Shown here: in pieces, positions 32,409 to 44,899 of the stretch
Layout: each line of letters begins with the position of its first letter
Numbering within the stretch: position 1 is the stretch's first letter
Assembly (NCBI GenBank): GCA_910589415.1
Contig: OU342633.1
Location: forward strand, 54,988,404 to 55,052,403
Length of the DNA: 64,000 bases
From: Malachius bipustulatus
Lineage: Eukaryota > Arthropoda > Insecta > Coleoptera > Melyridae
Reading direction: 5' to 3'
Notes under the pieces: generated by a model
Told to the model about the DNA's origin: nothing
Databases searched by the model: none
Seen by the model: the letters and a program-made list of their open reading frames with translations, nothing else
Made by a program: the position numbers and the translations under genes

Positions 32409-33640
32409 CAGGGTGTCCCACGACATGACTGCCATAGCCTAAGGGTAGGTGTAGTTTTTCAAGGCGATTCAGGATCTGGTTTTGAAATTTTCCTGACCTT
32501 CGTTTCGATTATGCAGGGTGATTTGTGCAATTTGCCGAAATCTTTGATGAGCGATATCTTTTGAACGAATTGATCGAATTAACGAAATTTGGTAGATATG
32601 CTCTACTAATGACACTTAATACCTCGCATTTTTCGCCAACTCGAAAACTGCAGGGCCGTCTGCTAGACGTGCACTTTGTCAGTGGATTCTAGGACACAGA
32701 CGGCATATTCTATTCGTGCTAATCCCGAGACTCTTGGCAGAGCTACCATTTCAATACTAAGAAAAGCTAGACTGTGTATACAGCAACTGGGTGGACATTT
32801 TGAGCAAGTACTTCAATAAAGCGATTTTTTTTAACGGTTTTTAGATTAATTTCAAGGTCAAGGAAATGTGTTGAGTTTGATGGTGGTCTCCTTGACCATT
32901 TCCTGCAATGAATTGTAGTTTTTCTTCTCAACGCTTGTGTTGATATTTTTCTTTCTGTTTCGTTTATGTTGATACTTATTTGTCTATGTGGTAATGTGTT
33001 AAATTGTGTTGTTTATTTTGCTGTTAAAAATTATTTTTAGCTCGAAAAAATTTGTAGAAGGGTCCCCAATTTTGGCTAAATCTGTAGATAAAGTAAATTT
33101 ATTTGAAATAACTACAAAATACGCAAGTTTTAAAAAACCACATTTGATTTTTCTTAAATTACTTAAATTATTAACAACACATGAATCGAAATCTCGAATA
33201 AAAAAATAAAAAACTGCATTTTCTTCTCGATTCAGTTTAATGATGCCAAGTATTTTTTTACCACAATTGTAGCATTTTTCACGTAGTTTTAGAAAATGGT
33301 ACCAAACTTTGAATAAAATGCATACAGGGTGAACTTTTCGACAAAACCGAAAGATATTAAAAAAAAGTGCACGTCTAGCAGACGGCCCTGCAATTTTCGA
33401 GTCGGCGAAAAATGCGAGGTATTAAGTGTCATTAGTAGAGCATATCTACCAAATTTCGTTAAATTCGATCAATTCGTTCAAAAGATATCGCTCATCAAAG
33501 ATTTCGGCAAATTGCACAAATCACCCTGTACATATAATCAAAACGAAGGGCCTCAGGAAAATTTCAAAACCAGATCCTGAATCGCCTTGAAAAACTACAC
33601 CTACCCTTAGGCTATGGCAGTCATGTCGTGGGACATCCTG
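32409..33640. mobile_element. Foldback MITE with CAGGGTGTCCCACG ends
   Basis: Left CAGGGTGTCCCACGACATGA and right the reverse complement ending GGACATCCTG, flanked by TATA on both sides. Arms of about 275 bp (32409-32685 and 33358-33640) pair almost throughout, including an internal CAGGGTGATTTGTGCAA and its mate. The 670-bp spacer is AT-rich without a transposase. Confidence 0.8.
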
Positions 33641-36600
33641 TATACAGGACATTCTAGAACAATCTTCAAACTTTGGACCCAGCCAAGAGAATTTTTTTAT
33701 GAAATATTATGACCTTATGACTTCATGTAAGTGCCTATATGCTAATCCCAACCTCCCAACGTATAATTTTGCGTGAACACAGTCTCAAAAATGTAATTTT
33801 TTCAACTTTTGATCGAGAAAGGTATTCCCACGATAAATTAAATTTTTCTTCTGGAATTGCCATGACCCAATACATCCTCCAGCGATTTTAAAGTCCCAAA
33901 TATCAAAAAAAAAAAAATTTTCGTAATAATTTGTTTTTCTCTACTTATTTAATTTTTGTAAAAAAATAATAATTTGTGTATTGCCTAATTTTCACGCCAT
34001 GACTTGTTTGAAATCGTTACTAATAAAAAAATACTTTTCTCCTGTACCTTCCGCGAATACAGGATAGCTGCGGAAGATTACCTTTTTGAACTTTTGAATT
34101 TAATTAAACCATTTAGAGTTTATTAAGCAAACAAAACGAATCGGAAAAACGATCCAGTTTGGAGTTCAAACAAGTTTCAAAAACATTTTTCAAAGTTCAA
34201 AAATCATGATTTTCACAACTTTGAACATTGGCAACATCATCTTTTTTTAATGGCAACCCCCTAATCGTGATACTTCGTTGCAAAGGTCCTTTTAAGGAAA
34301 ATATTAAATTTTTTTACGAGAAAAAAGAAAATATCATTTTTGAAAACGAGGTCATGATATTACAACATTTCGAAGGTTTTCCTAAGGAACACATTACTCG
34401 AAAGTTTCGCTCAAGGTTTTTGTACATACAACAAGTGAAAGTTTGACATGTCATTATACTTTTTTGAATTTACGAATATATAGTCCAATAAAGTCTAAAA
34501 AGTCATACGTATCGATTAAGAATACACATCCTTTTGATAGCTCGATTTATTTTGTTTCATATACGTGGTTTTTATAGTAACCGTCCAGTTTGTCTAAACA
34601 CTCCATCCCGCATAAATAAGTATACGTCAACATTGGTTTTGAATGAGAATTAAATGCACAACACAGAGGATAGAATGTCATTACGTGAATAAATTTTATG
34701 TAGTTGTCAGTGGCTCTCAAAATGACGTAAAGCGGTTCAATTCATATTTGAATGATTTACTTCAATAATTTACGCTCGTTCACAACTTGACAATTAACTG
34801 TTTGACATTTTCTGGTGAAATTAAAAATATTAATTCGGACGGTTAGTGTAACGTCACATCTGACTTTTTAGAGTTAATCCTACTATAGTTGTAAATTCCT
34901 TAGAAAGACCTTCGAAATGGTTTACCTACAGCATTTTCTTTTCTTTTTGGAAAAAACTAGCAGAAAATATTCAACTTAAAAAGATCTTTGCAAGGATGAA
35001 CCGCAAGTAGAGGGTTGCCATTTAAGAACAATAATGATGACATCATTTACCAAAAAAAAAAAAAAAACAATAGGTCATAGAGTAAATATGTTACACGTCA
35101 GAAGTGGGATTTTATAAAACAAAATTGACCTGTCAAAGCGATTTCTTTAGAAACGTCAAAACATAACGGCATAAAACTTTATCATTACATTGTAGAGTTT
35201 AACGATTTGGAAGTTACAATGATGAATCTGAAATCCTAAATCCTCATTAAAGTTGTTTAACTGTCAAGAATCAAGATAACCCTGATTATTGTTATTATTA
35301 CTATGAGCAGATATAATAAATGACCCTCGGGTTTCTTCAAGATAGAGCAGGTAAAATTATTATTATAGAGGTGTGTTTACTTTGCAAGTTCTCATTCTCA
35401 TACCATTCGTTTCTTTGTTTCTTTGTTTCGTTGGTTGTTAGTTGAGACGGAAGCGAAAGCCATTTGAGGATAATAGAACGGTTTGATAGTTTTTCGTTTA
35501 CAACTTTAGCTAAATTATCCTAGGAGCACACTTTGACATTACGCCGGGAATCGTAAAAGCTATGACACATCGACAATAAAGTTCCTGCATCCTTCTATCA
35601 AGAAGTGGATATAATTACAATGGGTAGTGGGTACCTAGGACATGTATTGTCTTGTGTCTTGCAAAGCTCTTTTATCAATATAAATGTTAATGTAATCATT
35701 ATTACATTATTAGCAATGTATGCTCGGTAATAAAAGTAAAAGACATAATATGTAATAATCATCTTTAATAATAATAATTCTATTATACTCTTATTAGTCT
35801 CGCTTAATTTTTAAAAGTGTTACTTTCATTGCGGAAGATACATTTTATTTTTTCTACTTAGGTACTTACCTAAGTAATTACCTAATATATTAAAAAGAAA
35901 AAAATACCTATCAATAAAAAATAATACATAGGTAAATGATTTTTTGTAAAGGAAAATAATATTCATTTAAATCAAATTATTTCTTAATGCAAAAAATCAC
36001 TTTTCGTATTAAATTACATTATGTGGCATCGACCGCAGAGTTGCTACTTGCTAGTGTAGCACAGGATTTTTCAATCACATAATTGCGGTTGCAAAATCTT
36101 GTTCTTAGATAGAATTCAAATCGTTGATGATGGCTCCCTGGTGTCCGTCATTAAACGTTTCATAAAAACCGATTTGGTCAAAGTAACCGAAATAGAACGA
36201 CCTCAATCCTAAATAAAATGGCCTGATATACTTGTAAAGTCTGGACTCTGAAACGAGGCGAATGACAGGGATGAGTAATATTTCTCCCTCCCTGCTTTTG
36301 AGGTAGGCAACGTCACAACAACGTCAAAATAAATTCAAGCTATTTGACGGTTATTGTATTGAGACTCCTGCACCTCAGTGGCACTGGTCACGTGACTGCT
36401 GCATCTTGGAGAGGGAACCCGAAAACAAAGAACGATGAAATGTTGCCCAAAAATAAAAAAATCGGGTACTTTTTTTCCTTCTTTCTCCCAGAGAGGTTTA
36501 ACGAAAAACAAAAATTCGACAAATGAATTTGAGGATTTTTACGAATAAAACAAAAAACAAAAATCCCAGTAGAAATTATCGACCCTTTTTTTTATTCTGA

Positions 36601-37190
36601 AAATCGACAGAGGCGTTCTTTAGGAAAAGATAAAAAAACTTTTTACTCTTGTAGTTTTTCTCTAAAACGCTTCCTTCATCCGAAACTAATTAAAACGTCT
36701 TCTTTTAATCCTTATATTTTTCGACGAATGTGTCTGAATTTTTTCTGGTTTTTTAAGCAACATTGCTCTTTTTTTCGCTTCCCTTCCGAAGAGTCCGGGG
36801 TTACGGGATCTACCACTGTGGCGAAATCGTAGATACACATACCAACAACACCACCTCCAAGTGACGACGTCTTCGGTGTACGATGCCTCTTTCGTCGATG
36901 GGCTCTCGTAATATTATGTCTTATGTAATTCAGATTTTCTGAGTTCAGCTGAGATCATCGCATTCAAACTGTTCAAACGCCATTACATTTTTTCTTTCCA
37001 CCTTTCTACTCAATTTTTTTCTGTTTTTTATAATTTGCGTAGGCTATTATTGTACAATGAAAATTGTTCAATTACCAAATCCCCCGATCCTGGCATTGTT
37101 AATAAAGTTATGAAAATTTCCGGTATACCCATGGATGTGGGGGAAGATGGGATCGCAGGCCAACGCAGAGAAAATCCAATCGCTCTTACT
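33641..37190. other. Intronic DNA with no supported gene
   Basis: Apart from the dispersed repeat at 34690-34875, I see only AT-rich sequence, short homopolymers (A-run at 35050-35066) and TAGGTACTTACCTA-type words near 35860. Open frames of 60-72 codons have no recognisable content. Confidence 0.5.
34690..34875 (-). repeat. Dispersed repeat, inverted partner of 12110-12295
   Basis: Reads ATGTAGTTGTCAGTGGCTCT through GACATTTTCTGGTGAAATT to GGTTAGTGTAACGTCACATC, the reverse complement, with changes, of the block at 12110-12295. Confidence 0.6.
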
Positions 37191-37234
37191 TAGGTACTAA
37201 ACTTTAGTGGGTTTTGTAAGAAAAAAAAACTTAC

Positions 37235-37411
37235 CTGTTCCAATACTCCACTGCAGGGTTGTATGTTTGGAGGGGCGACCTTATTTTGTCTGCTCTCATA
37301 CTGGGTCTTTCTAAAACGCGTTTCCAATTCATCCCCACTTGGAGAACCCAGAAGTTCCGAGGCTGAGTCGTCGGAAAATAACGTTTCTGTTCCACTGTCA
37401 ATAGCTGCCAT
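37235..37411 (-). CDS. First coding exon of the unidentified minus-strand host gene
   Basis: The exon spans 37235-37429: an acceptor TTTGCAG precedes 37429, and the donor GTAAGT follows CAG at 37235. The ATG at 37411 opens 59 codons beginning MAAIDSGTETLFSDDSASEL, acidic and Ser-rich, then basic around TRFRKTQYESRQNK. It ends in phase 0, matching the phase of exon 7285-7417. A shorter upstream ATG at 37428 opens another frame; I prefer 37411 because its frame hands over correctly to the next exon. No signal peptide or membrane segment, so the protein is probably cytoplasmic or nuclear. Family not recognised. Confidence 0.68.
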
Positions 37412-38083
37412 ATTTCACATATTCGCATTCTGCAAACAATAAACGTTCACTTGAAATAAGTAAATTATTATTACAAAAAAAAAATGTTATAAATTATAGA
37501 TCCAGAGCAAAACTATAATGTTCAATAATCATAGTCAATATTTTTGCAAAAAATGCCAACCATGTTTTGGTAAGGAAGTCAAGTACCAAGTACCTACTTA
37601 AGTATATATTTTAATTCAGAAAAAAAAAGAAGTGCTATACTTTCTAGTTACACCAAAGTATAGGTGTCAATTAGAAATTTTGATAAGAACTTACCTACAT
37701 CCATCAAAGTAGGTATTACAAATAAATATGTAAGTAATTAACTTGAAGATTAAAATTATCATTGCCTGTAAAGGTTCAAAAGAAGTGAGGTCAAATTAAC
37801 AAGTGTTCTATTTTCTCTTTGGTATCATAATTTTAAATCATGACGTAAGAAGAAAACCGGATTCGAAATGAAGGAGTTAAGTATACCTGTACTTTTTACT
37901 TTTATACCATACCTACCAAAAACAAAATTCAATAACACATTTAGACCTATCCCTGACAACAAACACCTTAGTAAAAATTGAAAAAAATCTGCATCAATAA
38001 TATACCTCCTAATCTGCCTACTTGATCCCTTACTTTACGATTGGAAGAAATAAAGATTTGATCTAAAAATACACTTACTTACC

Positions 38084-38150
38084 TTTAATCTCCCTGATCA
38101 GCTTAAGTGGGCACAGAAGACACTGACACTAGATAGGTAATATCCACGAG
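38084..38150 (-). other. 5' leader exon and promoter region of the minus-strand host gene
   Basis: On the minus strand a strong donor (ATTAAAG then GTAAGTAAG) ends an exon at 38084, upstream of the coding exon that begins with an acceptor. The surrounding 38098-38470 is GC-richer than the neighbourhood. TATATA at 38173-38178 reads on both strands; a start some 25-30 bp left of it would give a short non-coding exon. The exact start is a guess. Confidence 0.45.
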
Positions 38151-38379
38151 CAGTGTCAGCAGGTATGGCGAGTATATAAATAGAAGAGTGGGCAAATAAA
38201 CGATACAATGACAATGAAGAAATTATCAATGAGGGAAGTGAAGACGGAGGAGCTCGGAGCTGCTGCTGGCCTCTTGCGCGATTCGAAGCTCTTGCTTTTA
38301 CCACCACTGACTTACTAACACTAACCTGCGGTTTGACCACTTTGGCGGCGGATCGTGATTCAGTGTGCACTGTGCAGGT

Positions 38380-38610
38380 GAGTTACCAGCATTAAATTAC
38401 GGGCCTCCGCACGAGTGTCAAACGGGTCACCAGCACCAGACCTCCCTGTCGATCGCCGGATTCTTTACACAAAGCCGAAGATAGCAGGAGTCCTGTGGGA
38501 GGTCCAAAATGCCACCAAAAGTAAAGGACTTACAATCGTTAAAGAGGACCTTACAATTTGCCGAAAGTTTTATGGCCGAAATTAGAGCTTCTCGGAATTT
38601 TCTTTTCGTT
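38380..38610 (+). other. Short plus-strand coding-like leader, possibly a retroelement gag start
   Basis: After a GC-rich leader the ATG at 38509 in good context (CCAAAATGCC) opens MPPKVKDLQSLKRTLQFAES, a basic helical start like the N-termini of BEL/Pao Gag proteins. The likeness ends after about 30 residues, where foldback-element DNA begins. It could instead be the first exon of a host gene transcribed rightward from the same bidirectional promoter region. Confidence 0.3.
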
Positions 38611-38729
38611 TCAGCGACCGCCTGCTACTATTCCGAACTCAAATATGTCCGACTATTATCAAGTTCCATTTTCGCGTTAGTTTATTTTCACATAGTTTTC
38701 ATTATAAGGTGTTTATATTGTTTATTGTT

Positions 38730-40010
38730 AAAAAAAATTTCAGAAAATGTTTTATTCGGACATCGCTCACATCGCAGTTTTAAGTTTTGTAAAAAATGCA
38801 CAGGCAGGTCAATTTTGTAATTTAATTCACTTTCTATTGATGGAATTTTTTAGCGTTCCTTGGCTCAGTAATGACGACATTGTCTATTTTTTTAAACAGG
38901 ACATCTGATTCCTATACATATTAGTATTATTGTATTTTCATATTTCATGAGAAAATCCAATAATAGTGATTTTTACAGATGCGGTTAAAATTAAGTAGTT
39001 TTTGAGAAAATCGGAATTTTTAATTTTGAAAGGTTCAATTTCATTTTAGGTACATCGGAAACAACTGAAAGATATCGGAGACCGGCTTATGTCCCTATTT
39101 TAATAGCTTAATTTGTACTAAATACCATAATAATATGTAGATTAAATTTTTATACAGAGTGATGAAAATTATCATATTTTTCATCACATCACATCAGTAT
39201 AAAAATCAAAATGAAAAATTTCGAATTTTCACTTGTTTATAACTCAACGACTACCTACTTAATTTAAACCGCAACTGTACAAACCACTCTATTATTGGAT
39301 TTTATCAGTAAATATGAAAATACAATAAATATACAGGGTGTTAAGAAAATGACGGATAAACTCTTTAGTACATTGTAGGGGACACTTGGTAGGGTACAAA
39401 AAAATTAATTTAAAAAATTCTGGTCTTCAATTTGTTGAGATAAAAAATACCAAAGTTAACATTTTACCATCTTTGTTTTTCGGTATTTGTAAAAACCAGA
39501 TGATTTTACAGATATAAAAAAGGGTCTTTAATCTTTATCAATTGAAAAAATTGCTTAAGATGTATTTCATTGGCTTGGAAATTTTAATAAGATTTTTTCC
39601 TTTTCCAAGATGCTGAAAAAAGCATTTTTGGCAACAACGATTTTGACACCTTAACTACATACATTTTTTAGAAATTAGACGAAATTACCAAATAGCAACT
39701 GTTATCATGTTAAACGTTGCCAAATTTTTTAAATTATTTTTCCCGTACTCTACTGAGTGTCCCCTCTATACAATGTACTGAAGAGTTTATCCGTCATTTT
39801 CTTAACACCCTGTATAGGGTGTCCTATTTAAAAAAAAAAAAATAGACAATATCGTTATTACTGAGGCAAAGAACATCCTGTATAAAAAATTACATCAATA
39901 TTTCGGTAAATTAAATTATAAAATTGACCTGCCTGTGCATTTTTTTTTTCAAAATTCAAAACTGAAAGATTTATTGGACCGTTTCCAGACTCTCTATAGC
40001 TACCTACCCT
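38730..40010. mobile_element. Nested foldback elements
   Basis: Outer arms pair 38790-38900 (GCACAGGCAGGTCAATTTTG, then TTGTCTATTTTTTTAAACAG) with 39825-39945. Within them, 38930-39000 pairs with 39275-39330 (TTGTATTTTCATATTT / AAATATGAAAATACAA). The inner element is listed separately. No coding. Confidence 0.65.
39334..39812. mobile_element. Foldback MITE with CAGGGTGTTAAG ends, 479 bp
   Basis: CAGGGTGTTAAGAAAATGAC at the left is matched exactly in reverse at 39793-39812. Arms extend through AAACTCTTTAGTACATTGTA and its mate. Flanked by TATA, and inserted in another foldback sequence. Confidence 0.8.
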
Positions 40011-40184
40011 GTATATAGTTCGGAAAATGCGTTTCCTATCCTGTTACATAATTAACTGTGCAGTGGCGGCTTTTCAGATTAAGTGAGTTAAGTGCCACTT
40101 CAACTGTTTCTAAACAAAAATTGTTTTTCTTCAATTCAGCATATTTTTTTGTAAGATGTCAGGTCTAATTTTTTTTTCAAGGAC

Positions 40185-40935
40185 CGGTTCCTTCCCAGAT
40201 CCGATTTGATCGATTTTTTTGCAAGCAAGTTTAATAAGGTCCCGAAAATTCGAGCTCTTCGAGCATTTTCAAACCGCAATTATACAAGGTCCGGTCAGTT
40301 TGGATTTTTTTTTTCTTTTTGGGAAAGTCCGCATTGACAAAGTTCGGTCAGTTTAATTTTTTTTTGGCTGATCTGCTCCATTTTTTTTTCAATGCCCGTG
40401 TTTATGAGATCCTGTCAGCTCGATTTTTCTTATTTTTTGCAAGGTCCTGTCAGTTCGATTTTTTTTAAGGTCCGGTCAATTCGAACATTCGAACTTTTTT
40501 TGAGCATTGCGCATTGTCAAACCCCTCTAAAAACATAATTATTTTTAAGATTGATTTAACAAGGTCCGATTAGTGGATTTTTTTTGTCGACTTCCTCGAT
40601 TTTTGTTTTTTTTTTGCAACATTCGATATTCGGGCATTGTCAAAACCGCAATTTTTTCAAGGTCTGATTTGACAAGGTTCGGTCAGCCCCAAAATTCGAA
40701 CTTTTTTCGATCCTTAAAGAGTTAAATATTATTATTATCATCAAAACGGACTTTACAAAAAAATCGAATTGACTCAACTTTGAAAAAATCGACTTTTAGT
40801 ACTGGTCGGGCTTTTTTCTAACCGGATCTTGCAAATAAAAAAATTATGCGGACCTGGCCTCGCAAGAAAATCAAGCTGACCGGACTTTTGCAAAAATTGA
40901 TTTTTCGAGTTGACCAAACCTTTAATCGTCATGTA
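40185..40935. repeat. Second locus of the AAGGTCCGGTCAG word array
   Basis: Many degenerate copies of a phrase such as CAAGGTCCGGTCAGTTTG or GACAAGGTTCGGTCAG, spaced by poly-T, then inverted versions near the end (GAGTTGACCAAACC). It is the same composition as 12335-12660, 28 kb away. Confidence 0.65.
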
Positions 40936-41310
40936 TAGAATCTACACACTTTCCAATAATTTTTCAATCCACGATACGCCACTGTAATTTTGTGATTTAA
41001 AATTTTGTTTAAATCTTGCGTGAAAAGGGTTATAAAAGGTGTAACACGTGAGTTAAAAGATTATTAATACTAATTTTCAAAGAACAACCGCGACCAATAT
41101 TAGGTAGGTAGGTACTCAAATGGAATACCGGAGATCACTCCTTCCACTCCACAGCAGCAGATGTAACTCCAATAGAAATTTCAGTTTCCTAGATTAAAAA
41201 CCGCGACTGTAGGTAATAGAGTGGCATGATGAGCGAGAATACAAATTATTTGCGATTTTGAAGAGACTCGCCTTGTAAAAAAAATTATATAATAAAAAAA
41301 AAATAGGTAT
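40936..41310. other. AT-rich DNA with no supported gene
   Basis: Contains TAGGTAGGTAGGTACT at 41101-41116; otherwise unremarkable. Confidence 0.5.
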
Positions 41311-41311
41311 A

Positions 41312-42296
41312 CAGGATGGTTAACAATTCGATGCTCACCATTGGGATCTCGGGAACGGTAAAAGATACAGGGTGGGTTAAATTAGAGAAAAGTTGCACAA
41401 TTTTATGCTTATTAAGAATCTGAAAGAAAATTTATGGAAACTTCAGGCGTTACTGAAATATCCTGAAAAAACTTGAAAATTGAGATTTCTTGCTTCCAAT
41501 CATATCTTTTTTATTATCGAAAAGAAATTGAAATATTTTTGTGGGTTTACATAATTCATCAAAAGGTATCATCTGTCATTTCCTAAATTTCCAAGGACTA
41601 CTAGATCCCAGAGTTTTCATAGTCAACTTTTGTTTTTCTCATGGTCGCCATATTTTTTTTTCGTGTCATTCGCTATTAAAAAAATCAAGGAAACCAATAA
41701 TCTATCACATTCTAAATTTTTTTTATCTTTGTTCTTCTTTTTTGAAAAAAATAACCTTTGTTATTTTGTCATAATGTGAATGTCAAAAAACCTACAAGTC
41801 AAGCAATGTCAAGTCGCGACGTCATATTGACGTTATTCGGTGAAATCATTTTCTTTTTTTTTCGAATAAAGAATAAAATTTTTAAGAATTTTTTTTGAAT
41901 TTGACAGATTGTTTCCTTGATTTTTTTAATAGCGAATAACACGAAAAAAACAATATTGCAGCCATAAGAAAAACAAAAGTTGACTATGAAAACTCTGCCA
42001 TCTAGTAGTCCTTGAAAATTTTGGAAATGACTAATGATAGCTTTTGATGACTTATGTAAAACCTACAAAAATATTTTAATTTCTTTTCGATAATAAAAAA
42101 GATATGATTGAAATAATAAATCCCAATTTTTAAGTTTTTGCAGGATATTTCAGCAACGCCTGAAATTTCCATAAATTTTCTTTCAGATTCTTAATAAGCA
42201 TAAAATTGTGCAACTTTTCTCTAATTTAACCCACCCTGTATCTTTTACCGTTTCCGAGATCCCAATGGTGAGCATCGAATTGTTAACCACACCCCG
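41312..42296. mobile_element. Foldback MITE, 985 bp
   Basis: Left CAGGATGGTTAACAATTCG and right CGAATTGTTAACCACACCCCG are inverted copies, flanked by TATA-like DNA. Arms of roughly 450 bp pair through TCTTTTACCGTTTCCGAGAT and AAATTTTCTTTCAGATTC to the centre at about 41800, with an internal CAGGGTGGGTTAA and its mate. No transposase. Confidence 0.8.
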
Positions 42297-42922
42297 TATA
42301 GTGAATTTTATACAGGGTCCTTCTAAATCTAAGACCTATTATTTTAAATTGTTTTGGACTGGACAGAGTACCTATACCCATAATATGAGAGTTTGACATA
42401 TCAGAGAGAAATATAGTGTCGATTATGATCGAAATAAATTGGGGGAAGGCTGAATTTTTGATATGTTTGTTCTTGGGCGCCGGGTTCAAACCTCGCAGTG
42501 TAAAATCCGCAATTAAAAAAAAATACTGAACTGATTTACATATTTCGATTCCTACGCATGGATCAGAGGGAAAATTGTGGAAGAACAAACAAAATGTAGA
42601 GATTGTAATTTGCAAATTTTTTTGCTATGCAGGCTGATCTCTCTGCAATTCGGTTTCAAAAAGATAGGCGCCGAAGTTTACAAAAATCCAGTTTTTTCCA
42701 TTGAAAATAGTTATCCAATCACAGCTACTACTAGCAATTCATAAAATCCGCTCGTGGACCAATCAAAAGAGCTGTAAATTTGATAAACAGAGCAAAGCTG
42801 TGAATAGGAATGATAACTGAATTTTCTCAGAATCCACGCGTGCGCAGTCGATACTAGATACTAGAAGTTGTTCCTAGTAGCAAAATGAATAAAAAAATAT
42901 TTTGATTATTTTTTTTTATATA

Positions 42923-43637
42923 CAGGGTGTCGCATTTAAGATGAAGACACCCCCATATTTTAGTTATTTTAAGTGGTGATGGGTTCTATTTTTTAAGATA
43001 CTTAACCGAATTCAGAATTTATATAAGCTCAGCCTACTACGAATTGACAAATAGGGCCGATTCTCAATATTTTGTTTCGCGTTAGAGATATAGAAAAAAG
43101 TTATTAGAAAAAGTTGTTCAGAACATTTTTTTATGCCCATATACCAATTTTCATGACAAAATTCGCATTTTTAATATAATTACTAATTTATAATTATTAT
43201 TAATTATTTCTTTATTAATTCGCTTATCGCCAAACAACCGAACTATTTCGATTTTTTATTAAATTAAATAATTATTTTCCATAGCAGACTATAGTTATCA
43301 AATTAATAAATACCTACACTTAATTTTGAATTATAGACCAAAATATTGAAACAATTAAAATGGCGAATTTTGTCATGAAAATTGGTATATGGGAATAAAA
43401 AAATATTCTGAACAACTTTTTTCGATATCTCTAACGCGAAACAAAATATTGAGAATCGGCCCTATTTGTCAATTCGTAGTAGAGGCTAAGCTTAAAATTC
43501 TGAATTCGGTTAAGTATCTTAAAAAATAGGGCCCATCGCCACTTATGACTGTGCGAATTTTCAAATCTGCATGTATTCATTAATTTAAATACCTAACTAA
43601 AATATGGGGGTGCCTTCATCTTAAATGCGACACCCTG
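42923..43637. mobile_element. Foldback MITE with CAGGGTGTCGCATTTAAG ends, 715 bp
   Basis: Left CAGGGTGTCGCATTTAAGAT is matched in reverse at 43618-43637. Arms continue (GAATCGGCCCTATTTGTCAA and mate, CATGAAAATTGGTATATGGG and mate). TA-rich flanks. Confidence 0.85.
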
Positions 43638-43639
43638 TA

Positions 43640-44890
43640 TAAAAGAGTAGAAAAAGCATAGTACATATTACATTCGCGATTATGGCCATTATTCACTTAT
43701 TGATGATGACAATGCCACTCGCTAAAACTGGTGACATTATCTTCATCTGGTGAATAATGGCTTCATAATCGCTCATATAATAATATATGCTATTAGCCAA
43801 AAACTTTTGTTAATAAATTATTGTCAAATTTGTAGATGTTAATAACATTATTAAAACTTTTCAATGAATACGAATCGATATTCATTGAATAGGTATCGAT
43901 TAAAGATATTCGCATAAACTGAGACTCGGAGTTTTGTTAAATAATTTCACTCCTAACTAATAGGCTCACCAAACTCAGACTCATTAAATTTTTATGACAC
44001 AAAATTTCCTGTCTGCCTAAGGTTATGCAACTTATTGACCATGGTATTAGAATTCCTCAACTAGGTACTACTCATAGACAACACTGAATACATCAAAAAG
44101 TCTCTTCTGTGCTAAAACATCAAAGGCGGGATAGGTAGACCCTTTCTAAGACAATGGGTTCTCATGGACTACTGAAACTAATGTATCAATTCATCTATGT
44201 AGGAAAATATATCGTGGGATATCTAGGGGGAGGGGCAGACTGCTAATTTAGCGAAATAACTTTACAATAAAGAATCGCCGCGGGATGAAATTTTTTTCAG
44301 TAATCAAGATCATGCAATTTTCCTGAAGTTAAAAATTTTACCAGATGAAAAATTAACAAAGGCTGGCACCCCGGGGCTGTATGCCACTTAGACCTGCGGT
44401 CAGGACCGAATTAACCATAAGGCAGTATAGGGTATAGGAATGGGGGCGAAGGCAGTGCAGGCAGAACGCGTCTCCGACCGCTTCACGGGCGTGGATGTAA
44501 TCAATACATTTACTCAAAACTATTTAACAAATCTTTTAAAAAAGCGGAAAACTTACTTTTAGTAATTTTTTAATACAAACAAGATTCTATAGAGCTTTAA
44601 ATGTGTCAGGAATCATAATATGTGCAGCCTGATTTATTGTTTTTTTTTTTTTTTTGGTAAAGAATATTCACGATTCACAAATAGTCCAGTCGGTAAAGCA
44701 AAAAAATACATTTTGAAATTTGTTTTTTTTTTCTAAAAATTCAAAAAAAAGAGACCCAAACAAATTGAAAATGTATCTAAAATATTTTCACTAATAATTA
44801 TTATATAACAATATTTCATAATAGTTTCAAAATATTCAAAAATTGGCTAAATTTAATGTGCTGATAAAAGTTTCTTAAATTAATACCTAA
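43640..44890. other. AT-rich DNA with no supported gene
   Basis: Contains a T-run at 44639-44656 and A-rich runs; nothing recognisable. Confidence 0.5.
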
Positions 44891-44899
44891 TTAAAACAT

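Noticed and set aside
37231..37428. Alternative 65-codon frame starting at the upstream ATG (37428)
   Set aside because: Its frame does not fit the phase of the next exon, and its content is less protein-like than the 37411 frame.
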